From the NCBI GenBank assembly GCA_017407375.1, contig JAFQWT010000108.1, forward strand, positions 1 to 18,901: a DNA stretch of 18,901 bases, given 5' to 3'. Under the pieces are notes generated by a model, which made no database searches, was not told where the DNA came from, and saw only the letters and a list, made by a program, of their open reading frames with translations. Shown here piece by piece: positions 1 through 6,797 of the stretch. The stretch comes from Clostridia bacterium (GTDB lineage: Bacteria; Bacillota; Clostridia; Oscillospirales; CAG-272). The stretch's first letter is position 1. The number at the start of each line of letters is the position of its first letter. A program made the translations under genes and the position numbers.

Positions 1-17
1 AGCTGAGCTATTCCGCC
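1..17 (-). tRNA. 5' end of a tRNA gene (truncated by window start)
   Basis: Read on the minus strand from position 17, the sequence is GGCGGAATAGCTCAGCT. This matches a tRNA 5' end: a seven-base acceptor strand (GGCGGAA), U8-A9, then the D-stem start GCTC and the AGCT of the D-loop. A strong promoter sits just upstream at the usual distance. The anticodon lies outside the window, so the amino acid cannot be assigned. It could also be the first tRNA of a longer cluster. Confidence 0.72.
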
Positions 18-36
18 ATTAACCAAACGCTCTAAT

Positions 37-65
37 ATTATAGCAGACGTTCTTCGGTTTGTCAA
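37..65 (-). promoter_or_regulatory. Strong sigma-A promoter for the tRNA
   Basis: On the minus strand there is a perfect -35 TTGACA (60-65), a 17-bp spacer and a perfect -10 TATAAT (37-42), ending 19 bases before the tRNA 5' end. A-rich tracts lie directly upstream on the same strand (about 66-102), resembling the UP elements of stable-RNA promoters. Both hexamers match consensus at all six positions, the only such case I found in the window. Confidence 0.88.
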
Positions 66-166
66 CACCTTTTTGCGTTATTTTTTTGTTTTTTTCTTTT
101 TTGGTGCCGCAAGGCGGGGCGCGAGGGGGAGAAAACCCCCGCCGCGGTCAGGCGGCAGGGGGAGCG

Positions 167-601
167 TCAGCGTATCTTCACCGAAAAGTGGGCCGCGCAC
201 ATCGGGCAAACGGCGGTGTGCGTGCCGCGGCGCTTTGGCAGGCGGAGCGTGCGGCGGCAGGTGGGGCACCGCTTGTAGACGTGGGTCTTGCGGTCGCGGA
301 AGCGGCGGCGCCGCAGTGCAAAAAAACGGCGAATGGCACCAAGCATCGAAAGATAGCGTTGATTCTCCCGCGCGCGCCTTACGCGATTTTTGGAAAAGAA
401 GCGGTAAAAGTAGATGAAAAGCAGGAGCGCCTGCACGACGTAGAGGGAAAAATGGTCGATAAACAGCCGCAAAAGGAGGGAAAGAAGGAGTACGTAGTAG
501 ACCGTCCTTCCGAGGGCATCGGGGCCGTTCCTCACCGCCATAAAGCGCGCAAAGCGCACGCGGAGCGGCACCCGCTCCTTACGGTTTTTTTCTTCTCTCA
601 T
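167..601 (-). CDS. Small two-TM zinc-ribbon membrane protein
   Basis: A 144-residue protein of unknown function. It has a basic N-terminus, two adjacent hydrophobic segments (about residues 33-50 and 53-70), a very Arg-rich stretch (about 73-103), and a C-terminal zinc ribbon with CPTC and CPMC knuckles about 20 residues apart. The arrangement suggests a membrane-anchored protein with a cytoplasmic zinc finger that may touch nucleic acid or a protein partner. Its ATG overlaps the stop codon of the upstream J-domain gene (ATGA), and AAAGGA precedes it by 8 bases, so the two are translationally coupled. No U-tract terminator is visible after it; the 107 bases up to 60 hold only a weak GGGGG/CCCCC hairpin (125-140) and the A-tracts of the tRNA promoter. 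Function is not recognised. Confidence 0.78.
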   Translation of the reverse strand: MREEKNRKERVPLRVRFARFMAVRNGPDALGRTVYYVLLLSLLLRLFIDHFSLYVVQALLLFIYFYRFFSKNRVRRARENQRYLSMLGAIRRFFALRRRRFRDRKTHVYKRCPTCRRTLRLPKRRGTHTAVCPMCAAHFSVKIR

Positions 602-1104
602 ATCACAGGTCCTTTCGGGGGTGTGGCGGGCTCGGTCTCATAATACTCCGGTAGCACGGGCAAAAACTCGGCATAATACCGAGAGATCATCGCGCAGCCG
701 CGGAACAAAAAGGAGATCGCCAGCAGGGTGAGGAAAAAGCGGAGGAGCGAAAAGCCGCGCACGGGGCGGCGGGGCTGGCGATAGGTGCGGTAGGTGCCGT
801 AGGGGCGGTAGGGACCAAAGGGACCGTAAGGGCCGAAGGGACCATAGGGGCCGAAGGGATCCTGCTCTTGGCCGTAGGGGCCCTCGTTTCTTCTCTCCGC
901 TTGCTCGTTGCCCTGCGGGGCCTTGCCCGCGCGGCGGGCGCGGATCGCCTCGTAGGCCGCGTTCACTTCCTTCATCTTTTCCTCGGCCTCACGGCTGTTG
1001 CCGTTCAGGTCGGGGTGGTATTTCCTGGCCAAGCGGCGGTACGCCGCACTGACCTCCTCGTCCCCGGCGGTCTCGGAGACACCCAACACGCGGTACGGAT
1101 CCAA
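598..1104 (-). CDS. Membrane-anchored J-domain (DnaJ-like) protein
   Basis: 168 residues. The J domain fills residues 1-60 and has the HPD tripeptide (H30-P31-D32) that stimulates Hsp70/DnaK ATPase. A Gly-Pro-Tyr/Phe-rich repeat (about 75-108) follows, then one hydrophobic segment (about 117-140) and a short acidic, Pro-rich tail. There is no Gly/Phe plus zinc-finger region as in true DnaJ, so this is a specialised J protein that probably recruits DnaK to the membrane. I chose the TTG at 1104 because GGGGGGAG lies just before it and it gives MDPYRVLGV, matching the VVDPYKLIGV start of the second J protein; an in-frame start further upstream at 1152 lacks support. A weak -10 (TACAAT at 1142-1147 or TACTAT at 1137-1142) lies upstream without a good -35. 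It is coupled to the zinc-ribbon gene. Confidence 0.87.
   Translation of the reverse strand: MDPYRVLGVSETAGDEEVSAAYRRLARKYHPDLNGNSREAEEKMKEVNAAYEAIRARRAGKAPQGNEQAERRNEGPYGQEQDPFGPYGPFGPYGPFGPYRPYGTYRTYRQPRRPVRGFSLLRFFLTLLAISFLFRGCAMISRYYAEFLPVLPEYYETEPATPPKGPVI
781..882 (-). repeat. In-gene tandem repeat encoding Gly-Pro-Tyr/Phe units
   Basis: About three imperfect 18-bp units with core GGACCATAGGGGCCGAAG (plus-strand reading) encode GPYGPF repeats, flanked by degenerate PYGTYRTY units. It is a low-complexity linker between the J domain and the membrane segment. Such tandem units can vary in copy number by slippage. Confidence 0.75.
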
Positions 1105-1185
1105 AGCTCTCCCCCCTTTCCTTGCTGTCTTTCCTAATAGTATTGTACACAACGAATGTGAAAAAACCGTGAAATTTCCATAAAT

Positions 1186-1216
1186 AAAAGGAGACCTTGG
1201 GAAAAGGTCTCCTTTT
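1186..1216 (-). terminator. Rho-independent terminator of the phosphoribosyltransferase gene
   Basis: A perfect 13-bp stem (1186-1198 with 1204-1216) and a 5-base loop lie a few bases after the minus-strand stop codon at 1221. A T-rich run follows on that strand. It separates this gene from the J-domain unit downstream. Confidence 0.88.
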
Positions 1217-1220
1217 TGGC

Positions 1221-1772
1221 TTACATCGGGGTGCCATCGGGATGGAAGAGCGGCAGCTCGCGAAGGTAGGTGATGTCCTCACGGCCGATGGCATCGCCCT
1301 CGGCAAGGACGGCCATCTGCCCGACAACGATGCCGCCCGCGCTCTCCACAAGACCGCGGAGCGCCGCCAGCGACTCTCCCGTGCTGATGACGTCATCCAC
1401 GATCAGCACGCGCTTGCCCTTCATGTACTCGGCATCGTATCCGTCAAGATAGAGGGCCTGGCGGGCGACGGTGGTGATCGACTGCACCTCGTAGCGAATG
1501 ACGTCACGCATATAGAGCTTCGGGCCCTTGCGCGCGAGGATATAGCGGTTTTCCCCAAGGATGCGCGCCATCGAGCAGATGAGCGGGATCCCCTTGGACT
1601 CCGCCGTGATCATCACGTCATGCGGCGGCGCGATGGCGGCCAGCGCCTCGGCGCATTTTTCGGTCAGCTCCACGTCCCCAAAGAGGACAAAGGCACCGAT
1701 CGAAAGGGTGTCGTTCACAGGGCAGATGGGGAGGTGGCGGACCACTCCCGGCAGCTTCATCTCATAGGTCAT
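1221..1772 (-). CDS. Phosphoribosyltransferase (adenine-PRTase-like)
   Basis: A 183-residue type I phosphoribosyltransferase. The PRPP-binding loop is VLIVDDVISTGES (122-134), with the two adjacent acidic residues and the TGES phosphate loop. The order of other motifs (ITAESKGIPL near 55-64, ARKGPKLYM near 80-88) matches the clostridial family usually labelled adenine phosphoribosyltransferase or PRTase-family protein. The expected reaction is base plus PRPP to nucleoside monophosphate (purine salvage). ISTGES differs from the ATGGT of well-studied Apt enzymes, so the base specificity is not certain and no gene symbol is given. The ATG at 1772 has AAGGAG 8 bases upstream. It is monocistronic, with its own promoter (1804-1832) and terminator, and is divergent from the second J-domain gene. 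Confidence 0.9.
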   Translation of the reverse strand: MTYEMKLPGVVRHLPICPVNDTLSIGAFVLFGDVELTEKCAEALAAIAPPHDVMITAESKGIPLICSMARILGENRYILARKGPKLYMRDVIRYEVQSITTVARQALYLDGYDAEYMKGKRVLIVDDVISTGESLAALRGLVESAGGIVVGQMAVLAEGDAIGREDITYLRELPLFHPDGTPM

Positions 1773-1803
1773 AGCGCAGACTCCTTACGTAATTACTACC
1801 GCT

Positions 1804-1832
1804 ATTATACCGCCGTTCTCCCAAAAAAGCAA
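1804..1832 (-). promoter_or_regulatory. Promoter of the phosphoribosyltransferase gene
   Basis: On the minus strand: -35 TTGCTT (1827-1832), 17-bp spacer, -10 TATAAT (1804-1809). The hexamers and spacing equal those of the divergent promoter at 1893-1921. No obvious operator palindrome is seen. Confidence 0.82.
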
Positions 1833-1892
1833 GAGGGGGAGCGTCGCTTTCAAAAAATATGCCTCCTTTGCCCCCGTGGCGGCGTTTGGCTC

Positions 1893-1921
1893 TTGCTTTT
1901 GTCGGAAAAAGAAGGTATAAT
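1893..1921 (+). promoter_or_regulatory. Promoter of the J protein-rimO-pgsA operon
   Basis: -35 TTGCTT (1893-1898), 17-bp spacer, -10 TATAAT (1916-1921), about 30 bases before the GTG start. The 11-mer CTCTTGCTTTT around this -35 also occurs, inverted, around the -35 of the divergent gene. Confidence 0.84.
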
Positions 1922-1950
1922 AAGAAAAGAAAACGAAAGGGGGGAGCGCT

Positions 1951-2643
1951 GTGGTCGATCCTTATAAGCTGATTGGCGTCGATTATGAGGCCACCGATGC
2001 CGAGGTCAAAAAGGCCTATCACACGCTCGCCAGGAAATACCACCCCGACAACTTTGCGGACGACCCCGTCAAGGGGGAGCTGGCCACCCAAAAAATGAGC
2101 GAGCTGAACGCCGCCTACGAGCAGATCGTGTCCGACCGTGAGCGGGGCATCCGCGGGGCCTTTGCCTATGCCGCCGCCACGCCGCCGCCCCCTGCCGAGG
2201 AAAAAAGCGCCCCCGCGGCCGAAAAAACGCGGAGGAAAAAGGAAAAGCCCACGCCCCCGCCGCGCTACCAGAGACAGGGGGAGGAGACCCCGCGGGAGTT
2301 CGTGGGGTACGAGCGCGTCCGCGTGATGATCCATGACGGGCTGTGTGCCGCCGCCCTTGGCGAGCTTTTCCGCGTGCCCGACAAGCGCCGCGATGCCGAG
2401 TGGCATCATTTGGCCTCGCTCGCCCACCTTGGGTGCCGCCATCTGCACGACGCCTTCCGTGAGGCCGACCTTGCCGTCCGCCGCGACAGAAAGAATAAGG
2501 ACTACCGCCGCGTGCGGGACGAGATCAAAAAGGGCGACCTCGGCTTTGCCCGGCATGAGCCAAAGCCAAGGCCCACGGGGCGGCTGCGCCTTCTCCGTGT
2601 CCTTTGGGACGGGCTGCTGCGCACGTTGGGGCTTGACGATTAA
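1951..2643 (+). CDS. J-domain protein with C-terminal TPR-like region
   Basis: 230 residues. The N-terminal J domain (1-62) has HPD at 31-33, so it should act as a DnaK co-chaperone. A Pro/Glu/Lys-rich linker (about 75-110) follows, then a helical region (about 115-190) that resembles a TPR-type repeat (AEWHHLASLAHLG). A basic tail ends it. There is no membrane segment, unlike the other J protein at 598-1104. The GTG at 1951 is preceded by GGGGGGAG 5-8 bases upstream and gives VVDPYK, the usual start for this group. It is first in an operon: rimO begins 10 bases after its stop, and rimO's ribosome site overlaps the stop codon. The client is unknown; its place beside rimO suggests a role near translation, but that is inference. 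Confidence 0.86.
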   Translation: MVDPYKLIGVDYEATDAEVKKAYHTLARKYHPDNFADDPVKGELATQKMSELNAAYEQIVSDRERGIRGAFAYAAATPPPPAEEKSAPAAEKTRRKKEKPTPPPRYQRQGEETPREFVGYERVRVMIHDGLCAAALGELFRVPDKRRDAEWHHLASLAHLGCRHLHDAFREADLAVRRDRKNKDYRRVRDEIKKGDLGFARHEPKPRPTGRLRLLRVLWDGLLRTLGLDD

Positions 2644-2653
2644 GGAGAAACGC

Positions 2654-3991
2654 ATGACGAAAATAGGATTTGTATCGCTTGGCTGCTCGAAAAACCTCGT
2701 GGATACCGAGGTGATGCTCCATAAGCTTTTGAGCGCGGGCTACGAGATCACGCCCGAGGAGACCGAGGCCGACGTGGTGATCGTCAACACCTGCGGCTTC
2801 ATTGGGGATGCCAAGCAGGAGTCGATCGACAACATTCTCGATATCGCGTGGCTGAAAAAGCACCGCTCGCTCCGCGCCATCATCGCCACGGGCTGTATGG
2901 TCGAGCGCTACCGTGAGGAGGTGCTCCGTGAGCTGCCCGAGGTCGACGCCATCGTCGGTGTCGGCAGTCTTGACCGCATCGTAGAGGCGGTGGAGGCCGC
3001 CCTGCGCGGGGAGCGCTTTGTGGCGCTTGACGACCACAACACCTCGCCCCTCGGTGGGGACCGCGTGCTGACCACCCCCGACCATATGGCCTATCTGAAG
3101 ATCGCGGAGGGGTGCGACAACCGCTGCACCTACTGCGCCATTCCCGCCATCCGCGGGCGCTTCCGTAGCCGCCCGATCGAGGACATCGTGGAGGAGGCCA
3201 AGGGGCTTTCCGAGCTTGGCGTCAAGGAGGTCTGCCTCATCGCGCAGGACACCACGCGCTATGGGCTTGACCTGTACGGCGAGTACCGCCTCCACGACCT
3301 TGTCCGCGCCATTACCGAGGCCACCGATATCCCCTGGATCCGCCTCCTTTACTGCTATCCCGACAAGATCACGGACGCCCTCCTTCGGGAGCTGCGCGAC
3401 AACCCCCGTCTTGTCAAGTACATGGACATCCCGATCCAGCACATCTCGGACCGCGTCCTCAGCGCGATGAACCGCCACGGCGACAGCGCGATGATCCGCG
3501 CGGCCGTCCGCCGCCTCCGTGAGGCGGTGCCGGGCATCACGCTCCGCACCACCGTCATCGTCGGCTTCCCCGGGGAGACCGAGGAGGAGTTCTCGGAGCT
3601 TTGCGAGTTTGTCAAGGAGGCGCGCTTCGATCGCTTTGGCGCCTTCACGTATTCGCCCGAGGAGGACACCCCCGCCGCGCTCCTTCCCGACCAACTTGAC
3701 GAGCAGGAAAAGCAGGACCGCTACGACACGGTCATGGCGACCCAGCTTCCCATAGCCGAGGAGCAGAATGCGAAAAAGATCGGCAAGACCCTGACCGTCC
3801 TTTGCGAGGGCTACGATCCCGTGGCCGAAACGCACTACGGCCGCAGCGAGGCCGACGCGCCCGACGTGGACGGCAAGATCTATTTCTCCGCCCCCCGCCG
3901 TCTTGCCGAGGGTGAATTTTACGAGGTAAAGATCGAGGAGGCGCTTGACTACGACCTTGTCGGCCGCCTTGTTACGAAAAAGAAAAAGTGA
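2654..3991 (+). CDS. rimO: Ribosomal protein uS12 methylthiotransferase RimO
   Basis: 445 residues. This radical-SAM enzyme adds a methylthio group to the conserved aspartate of ribosomal protein S12. The N-terminal domain holds the auxiliary [4Fe-4S] cysteines C11 (SLGCSKN), C47 (NTCGF) and C81 (TGCMVERY). The radical-SAM CxxxCxxC is C154-C158-C161 (EGCDNRCTYCAIP). A TRAM domain covers about 375-443. SLGCSKNLVD and the short C-terminal end point to RimO rather than the tRNA enzyme MiaB. The ATG at 2654 has AGGAG 6 bases upstream, overlapping the stop of the J-protein gene; the frame stays open upstream, but that part is antisense-like noise inside the J gene. It ends with TGA, 10 bases before pgsA. 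Confidence 0.96.
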   Translation: MTKIGFVSLGCSKNLVDTEVMLHKLLSAGYEITPEETEADVVIVNTCGFIGDAKQESIDNILDIAWLKKHRSLRAIIATGCMVERYREEVLRELPEVDAIVGVGSLDRIVEAVEAALRGERFVALDDHNTSPLGGDRVLTTPDHMAYLKIAEGCDNRCTYCAIPAIRGRFRSRPIEDIVEEAKGLSELGVKEVCLIAQDTTRYGLDLYGEYRLHDLVRAITEATDIPWIRLLYCYPDKITDALLRELRDNPRLVKYMDIPIQHISDRVLSAMNRHGDSAMIRAAVRRLREAVPGITLRTTVIVGFPGETEEEFSELCEFVKEARFDRFGAFTYSPEEDTPAALLPDQLDEQEKQDRYDTVMATQLPIAEEQNAKKIGKTLTVLCEGYDPVAETHYGRSEADAPDVDGKIYFSAPRRLAEGEFYEVKIEEALDYDLVGRLVTKKKK

Positions 3992-4001
3992 GGTAACCGC
4001 C

Positions 4002-4610
4002 ATGAAAAAGATGAACCTTCCGAACACCCTCTCTCTCCTTCGCGTCCTGTTCGTTCCCCTCTTTATGGCCGCCGTCATCTTCGTTAAGATCCCCGCGGGC
4101 GCCACCTTCTGGCAGACGCTGGGGCTTTCGGCGATCCCCGCCGCGATCTTCGGCCTTACCGCGTACACCGATCACCTTGACGGCAAGATCGCCAGAAAAT
4201 ACAACCTCATCACCGACTTCGGTAAGTTCATTGACCCCCTGGCCGATAAGTTCATGGTCTTTGGCGCGCTCATCGCCATCCTCGTCTCCCGCCCCGACAT
4301 CGCCCCCCTCTTTGTGTGGGTGGCCGCCGTCATCATGCTGCGTGAGCTGGCCGTGACCTCGCTCCGCCTGGTGGTGGCAAGCTCAGCAGGGAAGGTCGTG
4401 GCCGCCTCCTGGTGGGGCAAGGTCAAGACCGCTACGCAGTGCGTCTCGATCCTTCTCATTCTCCTTGAGCCCGCGATCCTGTACGCGGCCCCCGCCACCT
4501 TCCCGCCGCTCTGCTCCTACCTCGCCATGGCCGCCATGCTCATCACCACCGTCGGCTCCGGCATTGACTATTTAAAGACCTACCTCCCCTATATCGACAC
4601 GAATAAGTAA
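4002..4610 (+). CDS. pgsA: CDP-diacylglycerol-glycerol-3-phosphate 3-phosphatidyltransferase
   Basis: 202 residues. This integral membrane enzyme makes phosphatidylglycerophosphate, the precursor of phosphatidylglycerol and cardiolipin. It has the full CDP-alcohol phosphotransferase signature: D57, D60-G61, A64-R65, G74, D78 and D82 (spacing DG-2-AR-8-G-3-D-3-D). It begins with the typical LPNTLSLLR amphipathic start, and several hydrophobic segments follow (about 15-30, 37-55, 88-105, 145-165, 172-192). The chosen ATG gives MKKMNLPNTL; the ribosome site (AGG before ACCGCC) is weak, which suggests coupling to rimO ending 10 bases upstream. Its TAA is 2 bases from the start of the rhamnosidase. 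The usual length is about 180-200 residues, so it is complete. Confidence 0.95.
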   Translation: MKKMNLPNTLSLLRVLFVPLFMAAVIFVKIPAGATFWQTLGLSAIPAAIFGLTAYTDHLDGKIARKYNLITDFGKFIDPLADKFMVFGALIAILVSRPDIAPLFVWVAAVIMLRELAVTSLRLVVASSAGKVVAASWWGKVKTATQCVSILLILLEPAILYAAPATFPPLCSYLAMAAMLITTVGSGIDYLKTYLPYIDTNK

Positions 4611-4612
4611 AG

Positions 4613-5287
4613 ATGACTTTACATAATTCGAAATGGATCGGCGCTCTGGACTGGCGCACCTGGCGCCACCCCTCGCGCACCGAGCCCCCGCCCTCGCCCT
4701 ATCTTATTCGCGACTTTTCCGTGGCCGAGCTACCCGCGCGCGCCACGCTTCTCGTTGCGGGACTCGGGCAGGCGGCCTATTACGTGAACGGCAGGCGCCT
4801 TCCCGATTCGATCCATCCGACGCCCCCCTCGACCTACGCGAGGAGCGTTTTCTACCGCCGCTATGACCTAACCCCCTACCTCACGGTGGGGAAGAACCGC
4901 TTCGGTGCCGTTCTCGGGCACGTCTATCTCTGCGATCCCGAGGCGATGCTGGAAATGTGTCAGCCCTGCCTGACGGGCGAGCTTCTCATCGAATACCCCT
5001 CGGGAAGGGAGGAGAGGATCGTCACCGACACCGCCTTCCTCACCCACCCCTCGCCCACCCTCTTTTCGCTCCGCCGCTGCGGTGAGCGCTACGATGCCGA
5101 AAAGGAGATCCCCGCGTGGAGTTGTCCCGACACCCCGACCGACGGCTGGACTCCCGCGCATCTTGTCCCCTATCCCGGCGGCACCCTCCGCGAGAGCGTC
5201 TGCCCGCCGAAGCGCGTCTTTGCCGAGATCGTCGGCCGGGAGATCGCCCCGGGCCTTTTCGACTTCGGGGAGCATCTTTCGGGCTAG
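4613..5287 (+). CDS. Rhamnosidase N-terminal part, ends at TAG
   Basis: The 224-residue product if TAG stops translation. It contains the N-terminal beta-sandwich region of GH78 (SKWIGA start, AAYYVNGRRLPDS, YDLTPYLTVGKNRFGAVLG) and ends within the next beta domain at LFDFGEHLSG. It lacks the (alpha/alpha)6 barrel and all catalytic acids, so it cannot be active alone. The ATG follows the pgsA stop by 2 bases, and translation probably depends on ribosomes finishing pgsA. Confidence 0.6.
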   Translation: MTLHNSKWIGALDWRTWRHPSRTEPPPSPYLIRDFSVAELPARATLLVAGLGQAAYYVNGRRLPDSIHPTPPSTYARSVFYRRYDLTPYLTVGKNRFGAVLGHVYLCDPEAMLEMCQPCLTGELLIEYPSGREERIVTDTAFLTHPSPTLFSLRRCGERYDAEKEIPAWSCPDTPTDGWTPAHLVPYPGGTLRESVCPPKRVFAEIVGREIAPGLFDFGEHLSG

Positions 5288-5332
5288 GTACGCCTCACCC
5301 TCGGCAAGGCACCGCGGAGCGAGGTCCACGTC

Positions 5333-6763
5333 TTGTACTCCGAGTGGCTGACCGACGACGGCTGCCACATCACGCAGGAGGGGCTGATGCCGGGTACGCA
5401 CCGCCCGATGCTCCACCGCGACGTCTACCTCTCACGCGGCGAGGAGGGCGAGACCTTTGAGCCCCTTTTCACCTATCACGGCTTCCGCTATGCCGAGGTC
5501 ACGGGCGCCGGCGGCACCGTTACCCTCACGGCACTCAAGGTGCATACCGACCTTGCGCCGCTCTGCTCCTTCACCTCGGACAACGCCTTTCTGAACGGGA
5601 TCCGTCTCGCGTGCGAGAATTCGATCCTCGCCTGCGCCCACCACGCGATGCTCGACTGCCCCCAACGGGAGCAGAACGAGTGGACGGGCGACGGTATGCT
5701 GTCGGCCGAGGTCATCGCCATGGAGTACGATGCCTACGGTATGTATTACGAGTGGATGCAGAAGTTCTTGGACGACCAAGCCCCCTCGGGGCGCCTGCCG
5801 TCGATCGTGCCCTGCCGCTCTAATTGGCCCTTCAATTTTGCCAACGGCCTCGACTGGAGCAGCGCGATGATCCACATCCCCTATTATGCTTACAAGTACA
5901 CGGGCGATCCGGCGATCCTGCATCTCACCATGGACGGCATGGAGCGCGCCATGGAGTACTTTGCCACAAGAAGCGACACCTGCCTTATGGACTTCGGTGT
6001 TGGCGATTGGTGCTCGCTCGATCCGCCCTGCCCGATCGAGATCACCGACACCCTCTATTACCGCATCGATGCCCTGATGCTGGCAAAGATGTGCGAGGCG
6101 ATCGGCCGCCCCTCCGAGCGCTGGCGCACGCTGGCCGAGGAGATCCGCCGCGACTTCCGCAAAAAATACGTCAAGGACGGCATCCTCACCGTGCCCACCC
6201 TGACGCCTCTCGTCGGCGCGGTGTACGCGGGAATGCTCGAGGGCGAGGAGATCGCCACCGCTGTCCGTATGGCGGCCGAGATCGTGGAAAGAGACGGCTA
6301 TGCCCTTCGCTGCGGTGTCCACGGCCTGCGCATGCTTTTCGACGTCTTCGGCGAGCACGGCTACAACGAGCTTGTCCTGCGCGTCCTCACCAATCCTGCC
6401 GTCCCCGGCTACGCCAAGGCGGTGGCGGACGGCCTGAGGACGCTCCCCGAGAGCTTTCTCTACCGCACAAGGGAGAACGACACGGGAAAGTACCCCAGTC
6501 TTAATCACCAATTCACCGCCGCTGTCGACGGCTGGCTCTTCCGCTACGTCGCAGGCATTCGTTACGAGGGCTTCGGACAGAGCACCCTCACCGTCGCGCC
6601 CTGCCTCCTTGACGGCCTTCGCGAGTTCTCGGCCACGGTGCGTGGCGTCACGGTCTCCCGCTCGGGCGACCGCCTGACCGTCACATCCCCCGTGCCGTTC
6701 ACCCTGCGCCTCGGCACTCACAGCGCCCCCTATCCCGCCGGCCGCCACGAGCTTTCGGTGTAA
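5333..6763 (+). CDS. Rhamnosidase C-terminal catalytic part
   Basis: The frame stays open from just after the TAG to TAA at 6761-6763. The first usable start is TTG at 5333 with a modest GAGG about 9 bases upstream, giving up to 476 residues. This part holds the whole catalytic (alpha/alpha)6 barrel, with the general acid region DCPQREQNEWTGD and the LPES glutamate, plus the C-terminal beta domain. It begins inside a beta-sandwich domain, which makes a natural independent start unlikely; I take it as the second half of a broken or read-through gene. Confidence 0.6.
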   Translation: MYSEWLTDDGCHITQEGLMPGTHRPMLHRDVYLSRGEEGETFEPLFTYHGFRYAEVTGAGGTVTLTALKVHTDLAPLCSFTSDNAFLNGIRLACENSILACAHHAMLDCPQREQNEWTGDGMLSAEVIAMEYDAYGMYYEWMQKFLDDQAPSGRLPSIVPCRSNWPFNFANGLDWSSAMIHIPYYAYKYTGDPAILHLTMDGMERAMEYFATRSDTCLMDFGVGDWCSLDPPCPIEITDTLYYRIDALMLAKMCEAIGRPSERWRTLAEEIRRDFRKKYVKDGILTVPTLTPLVGAVYAGMLEGEEIATAVRMAAEIVERDGYALRCGVHGLRMLFDVFGEHGYNELVLRVLTNPAVPGYAKAVADGLRTLPESFLYRTRENDTGKYPSLNHQFTAAVDGWLFRYVAGIRYEGFGQSTLTVAPCLLDGLREFSATVRGVTVSRSGDRLTVTSPVPFTLRLGTHSAPYPAGRHELSV

Positions 6764-6768
6764 AAAAG

Positions 6769-6797
6769 AAAAACCGCTTGCAGCGCAAGCGGTTTTT
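6769..6797. terminator. Bidirectional terminator between convergent units
   Basis: A perfect 13-bp stem (6769-6781 with 6785-6797) and a 3-base loop, with six T's at 6793-6798 on the plus strand and a T-rich run on the minus strand. It follows the rhamnosidase TAA by 5 bases, and its right arm touches the stop codon of the minus-strand gene (6797-6799), so it serves both. Confidence 0.92.

Larger units (their letters stand above)
4613..6763 (+). pseudogene. Alpha-L-rhamnosidase (GH78) interrupted by an in-frame TAG
   Basis: One reading frame of 716 codons spans the region, broken only by TAG at 5285-5287 (codon 225). Read through, it is a complete cytoplasmic-type GH78 enzyme without signal peptide that would release terminal L-rhamnose from glycosides. 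The acidic residues expected for the family are present: D348, E353 and D360 in the DCPQREQNEWTGD block and E613 in LPES. The TAG falls in the conserved block DFGEHLSG-X-VRLTLG, where relatives usually carry Trp or another aromatic or bulky residue, and TGG to TAG is one base change. Flanking codons show no frameshift or decay. The options are a recent nonsense mutation, an assembly error, or readthrough/recoding. It starts 2 bases after pgsA with no clear ribosome site. Confidence 0.75.

Noticed and set aside
80..103. T-rich run on the plus strand as a terminator
   Set aside because: No hairpin precedes it on the plus strand and no plus-strand gene ends there; on the minus strand it is the A-tract upstream of the tRNA promoter.
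781..882. Tandem repeat as a CRISPR array
   Set aside because: The units are 18 bp, contiguous, in frame and encode GPYGPF; there are no unique spacers.
2333..2653. Upstream extension of the rimO frame inside the J-protein gene
   Set aside because: The rimO start at 2654 has an AGGAG site and gives the canonical N-terminus; the extension overlaps a real gene in another frame.
2525..4168. 547-codon open frame on the minus strand opposite rimO
   Set aside because: Shadow of rimO; no recognisable domain and it overlaps three plus-strand genes.
5333..5335. TTG as a genuine independent start for the catalytic half of the rhamnosidase
   Set aside because: It begins inside a beta-sandwich domain and the frame continues unbroken back to the TAG and beyond, so a split natural gene is unlikely.
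5432..6748. 438-codon open frame on the minus strand opposite the rhamnosidase
   Set aside because: Mirror of codon bias; the plus strand carries clear GH78 motifs.
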